DNA of 64,000 nucleotides from Copromyces sp. CBS 386.78 (Eukaryota > Ascomycota > Sordariomycetes > Sordariales > Sordariaceae), in NCBI GenBank assembly GCA_030685235.1, contig MU839127.1, positions 248,001 through 312,000 on the forward strand, written 5' to 3'. A model generated the notes under the pieces. The model did no database searches. It was given only the letters and a program-made list of their open reading frames with translations, and had not been told where the DNA came from. A program made the translations under genes and the position numbers. Shown one piece after another: positions 25,701 through 37,354 of the stretch; positions within the stretch are counted from its first letter, which is position 1; each line of letters starts with the position of its first letter.

Positions 25701-28573
25701 GAGGAATTTTCATTCGCAGCCCCGAGAGGGAAGGTGCGACTCGACAGCCTCGCGATAGTTACCAGCTGAGCGATCGTCGCTTCCATACCATGGGTCTGAT
25801 AAACCCGGAAGGAATTGGAATTGGTCGGAGAAATGCCTGTTTGGAAAGGACGTATGTACCAATCGATTGGCACCTGCCGTGGTATATACGGTTGTATACG
25901 GTACACCCAGCCGTAAGAAACCCGAATCCATGATGTCCATCGAACGATATCTGACTTAAGCTTCTCATAAAAGGAATCGAATAAGCACTGCCTTACGCGC
26001 CAAATTCGGCTATTCGATTCATCCCGACAAGGCATCAGCAATCCGATTGAGAATAATCCTAACATCGCCTTACACCGTACCTTTTTCTGTGAAATGTTAG
26101 TCCAAAAGTGCACATTGACATCTAATAATATCGCTCCCGTGTTCCCAAGCAGGCAGGCTCCCTCGTGTTCTCGGTATCCCCCATTCCCAAGTGTGTTACT
26201 GTTGCTTCTTCCTTTCCCCCAATCTGGTGTCACCAACCACGACTCGACTCGGACAAAATGCTAAGGTACTAGTCATGTCGCCGTCACACATCCTCCCGGT
26301 TACACCCGTTCTCGTTTCGTTTCGTGGTTTCCTACCTGCTGGGTCCAGAGCAAGGTGAATGATCAAAGACAGGAATGGAAAGGGTAACACACGCACACCG
26401 TGACACCACGCCGTTCCCCGTGGGGAGGTATGGTTGCGCTGTTCGAGGATTGGATATACGTAGCCGGGATCGTTCTTTTTGTCGTGGTCGGAGGAGGTCA
26501 AAGATTAAAAGAAGAAGGCATCGCCACCACAACATTGTTTCAACCCCATGAATCCCTTAGCTCGGTGCTTCCCCAACTCTTTCTATGCTGTCATCTGGAT
26601 CAATATCACCCTTTTCGGTTGCTGAAGTTGTACAGAGGAAGCTGAAAGATGGCACGGGGATCAGGCAGCCTACTACATATGTAGGTACCACTACCAACCC
26701 TTTGTTGCTTTTCGAGATGTGTTTGCTGCTTAGTCCCGTACTAGCTCGAAACTACAGTTAGCTATCCCTTTAGCCGTGAAAATGTATCCTTTTCGCCAAG
26801 GCCGTCTTTTGTCCAATCGGTTGGCGTTATCTTTGTGCACAGATACTTCTTGGCCACGCAGACACCTGTGTCTGGCTAGTTTTTGCGCGCGCTTGGCGAA
26901 ATTTTGGAAGGCACCAAAGTACTGGAAGTAGATGGGTGGTCTTGGCGAAAAGGATACATTTTCACGGCTAAAGACATACAAACATGTTAGTGCTCCGCTA
27001 GTTACCTAACACCCTCGCCATCAACAGTCCAATCAGATCAAACACCCAAACTTATCACCTAGTTACGTATGGTGACGGAATGCGAACCTCACGCACTCAT
27101 ACGGCTCAGAAGTTGTGATGGGTACCCAATATTCGCCCCCATCCTCAACGTGCCATACCGTATCGCAACTGAAATACTGTCAACCCTCGAATCGGAGAAT
27201 AAAAAGAAGAGAAATCAGATGGACACTATCACAAAAGAGCGTCGTCCCAAAGTACATGAAATCCACGTACGGTACCATACAATGTACATCTATGATCCAG
27301 CACGCTCTGGATATCAGGACTCGATAGTCGAGAAAAAGAAGCGCATCATCTCAAGCACACACAAAGAGTCCGCGTACTGTATCCTCTGTATGATCCAGCA
27401 CGCCCTAACTCCTTGACATCAGACAGGGCACTATCTCGAGTTATGCCGACGACGCCTCACCACCGCCACTTACGTTCTTGAACTCTCAACGTCATGCTGA
27501 ACGTCGACGTAAGAGATGTTCCAACACTTTTTGTGGTCGGTGTGAATAAGACCTCTACATACGTAGTTGAAGCCTCTATACTACGTATAGTCGAAGGACC
27601 TTCTTCGCATCTTCGGTCAACGGAGTAAGCCCATAAGCCTTATAAGCCCTAAACGAAAACCAACGGAAAACTAACCAAAGCCACAACGGCACAGTGTTCT
27701 ACCGGCAGCCAACGTTCAATACTTGGATATCACCATATTGCCAACAAGATTCTGACTTGGCCGCACTTGCCACACAATAAGCTTTTTACTGTGGACTACG
27801 GCCTACGGGCCGAATCCCGCCCCATCTCTGCCCATGAAGCTTGACTACAAGAAAATATTGAAGCCCAAACAAGCCACAGTTATCTGGAACAGGTAATGTT
27901 TGCGGCGCAGTCTGTACCAAAAAGTACTTGACGGTATCAGAGTATCGCCGGTGATGAGACAGGTTGAAGAGACGATCAAATAAGAGTAACGTCGGAATCT
28001 CTGAAATTTCCAACGTTGGTTCCATGTTCAATGAAGTAGGCATTATTGGGCGTTCTCTGCGGCACAAGAAATTATCGGCGACTTCATACCGATTGCAATC
28101 ACGAGTTCTGCCAGAACCGCGGATACCAGCATTTGAGAATGGCAATGGAAGAGTTTCGGGATTCTGAAACAGCCACAGTTAGTTCCAGGTTCTTCAGAAA
28201 CATTGCAAGGAATTGGTAAGGCGGACATACTTGCAGGTTTTACAGAGATCAAGGATTGTATAATCTGTCCGCAACATGGAAGTAGAAGCACGCACCCGAA
28301 GTGATCACAGTCACGAGGAACGCATTGCAAGAGAATAAACGTTTTGTGAATCGACAGATAGGATATGAATTCACCAATGGTATATGTGCATGGAAAGTCA
28401 TCAAACCCGCCTCCATCTAAAAAAAAATACTCAAAACGCCAAAAGAACCCAAGCCTGCTCGGTATGATAGCATGGCAAACCCCAACTCCGGCCCGTGATT
28501 TTCATTGCTCAGTTCCCATCATAAAAATTTCCCTTTTTTTCCTTTCCAAGTTTAAAAAACGGTAAGAATCCGC
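22726..28573. other. Gene-poor region, about 5.8 kb
   Basis: No open frame here shows a recognisable domain, spliced continuation or convincing codon use; the longest (about 226 and 281 codons, near 24570-25250 and 25391-26236) look like chance frames. It contains the upstream flank of the oxidoreductase gene, the 33-bp inverted-repeat element at 26768-26973, and the 3' flank of am. Base composition is near that of other intergenic DNA, without the extreme AT of heavily RIPed repeats. Confidence 0.5.
26768..26973. repeat. 206-bp inverted-repeat (MITE-like or fold-back) element
   Basis: The arms 26768-26800 and 26941-26973 are perfect 33-nt reverse complements (outer end CTTTAGCCGTG, inner end TTCGCCAAG) separated by 140 nt. 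Pairing stops abruptly on both sides. If the ends are placed at TAGCCG...CGGCTA, a TA target duplication is possible; no longer duplication is seen. There is no internal reading frame of note. Confidence 0.7.
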
Positions 28574-30062
<1,489 letters not shown>

Positions 30063-31089
30063 GTTGAGTGTGGTGAGGGGTATAAAAATGAATTAACGGA
30101 TGGGCCACCGGGTATCGATATGGTTGTGCTTGGTGGGAGGGCAAGATGGATGAGCAAGAGAACGAAGACGAGAGGGAGCACAGGCTCTCTGGAGGAGGGG
30201 AGGAAAAGGTTTTATACAAAACAGAGCTGGGGCGACTGGGGGAAGGAAGCAGAGGTAACCTTGAAGGTTTGGGCAGGAGCCGGCGCGAAGGAGGGAGACC
30301 TCGACTGGGCGAGACGAGACTGGACGGACGGGCCCACGACCGGAGGTTGCGAGGATAGGACGAAGCAGTGAAGCATCCCGGCTTGTCCCCGATTCCCCCT
30401 CGATCCCCTCGTCCCTAGTGCCTTCCCCGTCCTCCGAACATGGGGCGGCCTGGAGGCGAGCATGAAACCATCACAAGTCCCTGTCTCGTCTCTAATCGCC
30501 TGTATGTTTTTCCAGGCGGCATTCAAATCCCGCGTTGCAGCCCGCGAAAAATCCCAGTCGCAGAATGCCATTGAGGAATGGGAGCGTGGGGCCCGCATGG
30601 GGGCATTCGGCATGGTGGGGTCAGACCGGGGTTAGCCCCTGTCAATTTGTCAATTTGTCAATGTGTACTTGGCCACCAATGGTGCTGTCAAGACGGGATG
30701 TGGTGCCGTCTGGGCTCAGCATTACCAGATGCAATCGGGATGTCGCTTGGCAGAGCTGGCCTGAACCGGCAGTGCGGATTGCATAACGACCCACGCAATA
30801 CAGGTCGTTGAAACCCATCCACCAACGTTCTCTGTCCTCCACAGCATCGTCATGTCTTGCGAGCGACGAGACGCGCCTTTTTTCTACGAAAACCTTTCCA
30901 CCCTCCTTCTCTTGCACGTTCATCTGCACCTGTGCATACAGTATCTCAGCAGGATCATTGACCAAGCATTTGGGTGGGTGGGTCGCGTAGGATTGGCTCT
31001 TCTGGACTTTGGGTGTGATGGCCTGTGACAGGCTGTGTAAACGTCATCCCTCTTATCAGAGCTCCGATGTCGGCTGTCTTTTTCTGAGC

Positions 31090-31119
31090 TATCGATAGAG
31101 CTATTTTATCAACACCAAT
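31090..31119. promoter_or_regulatory. Candidate NIT2 (GATA) and CCAAT cluster upstream of am
   Basis: Three GATA cores lie within about 20 nt (TATC at 31090, GATA at 31094, TATC at 31107), followed by CCAAT at 31115-31119, about 1.05 kb upstream of the am start codon. In N. crassa the distal am element URSam-alpha binds a CCAAT factor (AAB) and am responds to NIT2. The assignment here is inference from motif content and distance. Confidence 0.4.
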
Positions 31120-33061
31120 TAGCCTATACCTAGGCCACACTAAGAACATGGCCGGCGAAGTTTCCCAACATGAACGTGATTCCAACGTGCAATAGAATCG
31201 TTTGCTGATACCTATCTATTCATCGCCAGCACATAGCCATTCCGGCAATTAGTCTACATTGTCCTGCCCGTGCGCGACATTTTGGCGCTTGAGGCGAGAA
31301 CTGAGAAATTGAAAAGTGATGCGCTGGGCTTCCCTGTCTTTGAAGCAAGACATGGCAGGCTGGGACTGCGCTTCCTGCGCAACCTTGGCGAGCTCCACGT
31401 CGGGCGCCACAGCCGCATAGATCGTCCGTTGTCTTATCAGAGAATGCTGAGTGGTCGTCTCGAAGGTTTGGTAGTGTAAAAAGCTTATGTGAGTGGTTTC
31501 CTTTTTGGCTCCATTCGGTGTTCGCAGGGGTTGGATCCTTTCTGAGGAAAAGATCGGAACACCGATCAATGCCAAGTTGAGCGAAGCATCAAATCTCCCA
31601 CACTTCGCCCACGCCGCTCCGGAGTCGCTACCGCCATTCGAGCACCGACCTCGCAGGTCGCGTGTCGCAGCAGGCTAGGTACCACTGTCATGTACAATCT
31701 ACCCCTGGTATGTTTGTTAGTTTTGGTACAAAAAACGCCATCTCCACTCTCCAAGGCCAATGGCAGCGGAAAAGTACTCGGGCTTCGAGCGGACGAGCGC
31801 TACAGGGGACTGCCTTCTTATATCTTTCAAACTTAAAGGCCTTGAAAGAGACGGAGAAGGGCATAAGAGGCGTCTGGAATAGACGGAGAGATAGAAAAGA
31901 GGCTTATAGCGTTCTAAGCCTTAGTTTCGGTGTCGATTACTTTAAACGAAAACTAGGTAGAAGGAGGCCAATAAGAGCTCCAATTCTCCCCTGTTCAACC
32001 CATGGCCGAAGAACCAAACTAACAAGCAAACCAGTCTTGTATTGTAACGCTGCGGAAGCATCAGGGTTTCATTGGAGGATACGGGGTGAATGAGACACGA
32101 TTTGTCCTTACGCTCACGAATTGATACTTGTCATTGGCTTGTTTGATCAGCCAGTTTGGGAGGCCTGGACGTTGCAGTCCGAAACCGCCCTGGAGAGCAA
32201 GGGCCCTTGTTTGCCATGCACCGTCGTCGAGATTGGTGTGAATGCATTCCCAAGTATACATCCTTGTTGCCTACCCCCACCTTCCTTCCTGGGATGCAAG
32301 ACCATGATTCAGGGTCCCTGCAAACTCCAGCGATATCGTTCACCCTTGCAGGAGCTTATCAGTGGACGGAGGGGCGGCAGCAAATGGAAAGAACAAAGAA
32401 ATAAAGATAGAGAGATTGTGGTGTATCTCCACCACTATGACGGGTCGCGGTCCGCTTCGGCGAGAACTAGATAAATACTCTTCACCATCGACAACGCGCG
32501 TGGAAAAGTCTGGGCAGACAAGCACACCGCAGTCCGACACTGAGTCAGTGAGCCAGCGACCACCCAAAAGCGACAAAATTCAAAAACTCGACATGCCGAA
32601 ATCTCGACCATCGATGGGAGGTTGCCAACCTCGCCGAGCACGCTTTTCGGACCAGCTTCGGGTGTAGATCTGCCCTCCGGTGGCAGTTTCTCAGCTCGAC
32701 TCTTTCTCTCGAATGGCCTCCCGCCGGCTGGCTTGTTTCGGCATATACACACACGACCAACAGGTCCATCCCTAGCGCGGCACAAGCTTGCTCTTACGTG
32801 GCGCCGAAATGAAAGGGAATCCGACTCACGAAAAAGAGGCCACCCGTGAAGTGGAAACAAGCTTCTTCACATCCTATTCTTCCCGATGGTCAGCGCCAAC
32901 ACCAGGGGCAATCCCGGCCGCTAGACGCCGTCGAACTTCGGGTCGCCAGTCAATCGGCCGGAATCGCTGGCGTCGGGCCCGTGCCCGAGTCCACATCACG
33001 GAAACTGCACCGTCCCACCAATATCAGGACAGCAATCCGTATCTCGACGGTATCCACACGT

Positions 33062-33083
33062 CCCCCCCCCTCCCCCCCCCCCC
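33062..33083 (+). repeat. C homopolymer tract (C9 T C12)
   Basis: A 22-nt tract of nine C, one T and twelve C, in intergenic DNA. Exact length may be affected by sequencing error. Confidence 0.85.
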
Positions 33084-34052
33084 GGTCGAGTCCATCGGGC
33101 CCGCATGCGACGATTCGGGGCTAAGCGGCACCAAGAACCCATCTCCGAGCGGCCAACGCGGCTCTCCGGCGCTGCTGCGAGCACTTGCAGCCCGTCTGCA
33201 TCGCCAGTGAAGCTCAACCGCGTTCAATATCCGCTGCGACCTTATCTCACATTTTGGGCGCTATATACGGGCCGACAAGACCTTGGCATTTGGACTTTGC
33301 TGGTACCTGCCGGCTTGTCGTATCCAAGACGGATACCCATCTCCGCTCCCAGTTCGTACTTGCCCACCATTCGTCCGTTTTTGCGTGGTTTATCCCTCTG
33401 TCACTGATTGACTCGCCTCCACACGGAAGGATGTGGGCGTCGGCGATCTCGAACATCATCAAGATAATTGCCGAGGGGTGATTTGTACGAGACTCATTTG
33501 TGAATGACTACGGGTTGCCCAACTGCTTTTGAGCCTGCTGACGCGGCCAAGCGAACCTGGAAGCTGTCCGCTGGTTTTTTTCCCCATCACTGCCTGCTAT
33601 TGTCACTGTTTGATGTCAATGACGGCAAGAGCAGCACAGAAATTGACTTCCAGCGCACTTTCCCGTCTCATCACAGATCGCTCTTTCAGTTGAGTTCAGT
33701 GGCCAGCTACCCGTTGAAACTTGAGGTTTGGAGATGTCCTTCTTCCATCGAGGAAGCAACAACAGGTCGAGCTTCTGGGGAGAGCGGGGTTCCGAGCGGA
33801 AGCAGATGTCACTTGCCGAAATATGAAGTTGACGAGCTGAGCAGGATTCACTTTCCAGTTCGACCGGAGAACGAAAGATTATGTCACGTACTTGCGAAAT
33901 ATGTACAACTGAAAATTTGCGACAAATTGAACACAGAATCGTTGCTTTCCTTCGTGTTTCAATCGCTTTTTGCTCCCCAAACCATCAACACCAAGACAAC
34001 ATGCTGACAATGACGATACCAACAGAACAACCGACGCCCCTCACCAACCTTT

Positions 34053-35088
34053 TCACGACACTTGCATTACGATCGGACCGGCCACGATGATATCATCCGT
34101 CAGCTTGCCTGTCAACGGGCCCGCGCTCGCCAGGTTCACATAAACAACGCCGTTCAAGCCCTGCGGCACCACGCACCCGCCCGTAGCAGCATCGAACGCC
34201 GTGAACGCCGTACCGCCGGGGATGCCGCCCGTCGTGAAGGCGCAAAACTTCGCGCTAGCGGTCGCCGACGCATCGGTGCTCTGCAACTTGACCTCCGACC
34301 CGGCAGCCGCGACCGTCTTCCCGTCCCCGCCCATCGTCAACGTCGGAAACGCCGTCAAGATCAGATTGCTTCCCTCGGGACAGTTCGCGACGAAGGGCGC
34401 CGCAAGGCTGAACACTTGTTTGGGAGACAAGGGCGTGTCGAAGGCCTGCGGGACTGCCACCACGCCACTCGCCGCTCTGATGAAGGTCTGGTGGCGCGCC
34501 TCGACCGTCAGGATCGACGCTGCGGTGGTCAGGATGCCCGGGTCGGCCACGAGCTGCGCCGCGCCCAGGTAGGCCGACACGCCGACGTTTTCGAGCACGG
34601 CGGCCGTGGCGACCATGGCGGCGGCGGAGTCGACGGCCGCGAAGTTGTAGGTGCATGCCTGCACGGGCTTGGTGCCGGCAGCGGCGATGGCGCCCTGGAG
34701 CAGGATTACGTGCGCCTCTTCCGTGCTGCCGATTCCTTGCAGGTCCTTGATCTGAGATTCGGAGAGCCCGAGGGCGGTGAAGTCGGCAGCGGGGAACTTG
34801 GCGAAACCTTCGCGGTAGAAGGCCTCTTCGAGAAGCTCGAGAGTGAGGGCACTGAAAGGAAGATGGGTTAGCTGTTGTTAGGCTGGTGCAAGAAGAGAAG
34901 AGGAGGACATACAATTGCAGGATATCAACATCCGTCAGACCCAGGGCGGCGGCCTGGGCGTTTTGTCGTCTCATGAGGCCGTGGATCGCGAGTTGGTTCT
35001 CCGTCAACTTGGTGATGGCGGGCAAGGCCGAGGTCAGGGCAGCTAGGCCTGCCGTGATGAGGCCGAGGGTCTTGGTGATTGAAGGCAT
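34053..35088 (-). CDS. Secreted ferritin-like domain protein (Rds1-like)
   Basis: Exons (minus) 35088-34913 and 34851-34053 give 324 aa; the donor is GTATGT and the acceptor TTTCAG. A signal peptide (MPSITKTLGLITAGLAALTSALPA) is followed by a ferritin-like four-helix region: the first helix DILQFALTLELLEEAFYREG crosses the splice, then LQGIGSTEEAHVILLQGAI, and ILTVEARHQTFIRAASG carrying the ExxH-type pair expected of a di-metal site. The C-terminal third is Gly/Ala/Thr-rich and probably extracellular beta structure. Fungal relatives are stress- or sporulation-associated (S. pombe Rds1); the function is not established. The protein is very GC-rich, so long frames appear on the opposite strand. 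It lies between am and gul-1 on the same strand. Confidence 0.85.
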
Positions 35089-37354
35089 GTTGGCTAGTTC
35101 GTCGACTGCTTTGTGGAGATTTGGCTTAGAGGTGGATAGGTAACTCGTTCCTCCTGGTGGCGTGTATGCTTGTGTGCGTGTGTGGACTGTTCTTGTCCCA
35201 GTATTACAAGATGATTAGGCTAAACCGCAGTGAAGGGCTGTTGGTCGCTGGTCTTCGTCGAGTGCTGTCTGAAATGATCGTGATTTAGTGTTGATGAGCT
35301 GATAAACTCAGCTCGAAGAGACAGATAGGAACTCGAAAAGGAGAGTGAAAGCAACAAGCAGACCAGTGCTTAGTTAAAAGAATGAAACAGAAGAGTTAAC
35401 TGCAACACAAACACAACACCAGGTTGTCGTGAACGTGAAATGAAGGGTGGTGGTGAAAGAAATAAGAAGAGGAGTAAAAGGAAGAAACAACTGGTCTCAA
35501 GAGGCCGGCCGGCCAGGTATGGATATATCCAAAAGAGAAACAAGGTTCACAAGTCGTGGATGTGACACCAGGGAACGGTGCTGGCGAGTGCCAAGGGGCC
35601 GGATCACGGAACACGGGGTCGTAGACCCTACATCACCCTATACTATTTACTATTGGAAACAATGACAAGGAGAATAGCTTCACTCGGCGGCGAACGGCTG
35701 TTGAGTGTTCCGGGGATCTGGGGTGGTCATGAATGACATGCGGAGATGGGAGGCGGTTGTTCCCAAAACACTTCCACGGGGAGACATGACAAGGGCAGGG
35801 GTCCCACGAGTTGCTTTGGTGTGGTGACAGGAGTTCGGAGTCGGATGCAAGAAAGGTACGTACTAGTCTACCTGTTATATAGAGATAGGTAGAATTATAG
35901 ATTGAATCTCTGATCAAGGCGGCATTGCAAATCTTGCATGCTAGAATCTCGTCTCTTGTGAGATCCGAACGGTACCGAGAAGATGGAGACTTCCGGATAC
36001 CTTTCGATACCATCTCTACTCATCACATGGAAGCCAATGCCAGTTCAACCAGTTAAGATGAAAGATACATCCATCTGGTCATGACCAAGTGACTCAAGAG
36101 CCAAGCGACCTATACTTTTTCCAAGGCCCACGTTCAAGTGTTAACCGAATAAAAGGTGTTGAAAGGGGGTGAAGTAACCAAGCATACTTGGTGTTTCGTT
36201 TCTTCCTCTTCAACTTCTCGGCCTCTCTTGGCTGAGTCCTACCTCTACTCTGAACTAAAGCAAAAGTTCCAGAGAATATGTATGTGAAGAGATAGTAAGA
36301 AGCAGGCTACCCTGGTACGATTGCTACATAGTAGAAGTCATGATGAACCTGGATCTGGAAACCAAGGTCACCGAACCAATAACAACCACCATAGAGAAAA
36401 TTAAGGTTAATGTTGCGCTCGGATATCTCCATGCAAGTAGTTTTCTCTCCGTCGCACAGTGACCGTCGTCGAGATAAGACATGGGCGAGTGCTCGGAGGG
36501 TTACACCACGGGGGAAACCTGTGACATACTGACATTGGGGGTAGTTGAGGGGGTTCTTCGCTTCCAAGTCTCAAACACGTTTCAAGAGTCTCACGGGTGC
36601 ACGGATTTGTTCTAAACCCGGTACCCTTACCAAGCCTTTCCAAGCTTATTTTTTAACGCTGACTCTCTAGTCTACCTCATAACAGCAATGGCTTTTGGTT
36701 GCTTCATGGACATGTTCTACGGAAACGGAAGACATGGATGCCGAGTTGAAGGAATGTGTTCCGCGATGTTTATACACAACCTCTTTACCCACTCTTGGCA
36801 TGGATGAAGCTTCCTCAAACAACACATGCTGTGATGCTCATCACCACTTTCGACTTGCAGTAACTTTTGATTCAGCTAAATAGACGCGCCACATGCTTGC
36901 TTTTCCCCGGCCTTCTCGTCACTCCGTTGAATAATCCTCATTCCTGTTTATCTGTTCGTCTGCTACTGTCTGAGTCCTCATCATGACGTGTTCATCCCCC
37001 ATCACCAAAACCATTATAGGTAGCCAAATTAATGATTGATACTCCTACACGGCCCCTTTCTGTCACATAGCTGCCATCCGCCGAGTTATCCATGTTGGTC
37101 TTATATCCATGTTGGTCTTATATAACACCTTCGCGAACAAGCCAACAAACCATAAGAGATGCATACCATATCATCAATAAAGAGACACACACACCCGCAC
37201 AACAATCTTGGAGACGTTTACGTCCTAACACATCACACACCATCCGTTCCTCCTACTTGTTTAACAATATTTCCACATGATGACAAACAACCAGCCAAGT
37301 CATCTTGACAATTATTTAACCGCCGCGCATCTTCTTTCCAAAGCACCAAAATAT
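35089..37354. other. Intergenic region, gul-1 3' side to ferritin-like gene 5' side
   Basis: About 2.3 kb with no gene that I can support. It contains the upstream DNA of the ferritin-like gene and, near gul-1, a 17-nt tandem duplication. Confidence 0.5.
37087..37120 (+). repeat. 17-nt tandem duplication
   Basis: The unit TATCCATGTTGGTCTTA occurs twice head to tail (37087-37103 and 37104-37120), about 235 nt past the gul-1 stop, possibly within its 3' UTR or terminator. Confidence 0.9.

Larger units (their letters stand above)
30063..34052. other. Upstream region of am, about 4 kb without a gene
   Basis: I find no supportable coding region. It includes the am promoter, a CCAAT/GATA cluster at 31090-31119, a C-rich homopolymer at 33062-33083 and a TpA-rich patch near 31810-31960. 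In N. crassa, am is known to be controlled by distant upstream elements, so the length may be functional. Confidence 0.5.

Noticed and set aside
24570..26236. Two long frames (plus 24570-25250, minus 25391-26236) in the gene-poor region
   Set aside because: No domain, no coherent splicing, unusual residue mix, and overlapping frames on both strands; best treated as chance.
34062..34871. 269-codon plus-strand frame opposite the ferritin-like gene
   Set aside because: The GC-rich codon use of the real gene creates it; the minus-strand protein has a signal peptide, intron and motif while this one has only Arg/Gly/His-rich sequence.
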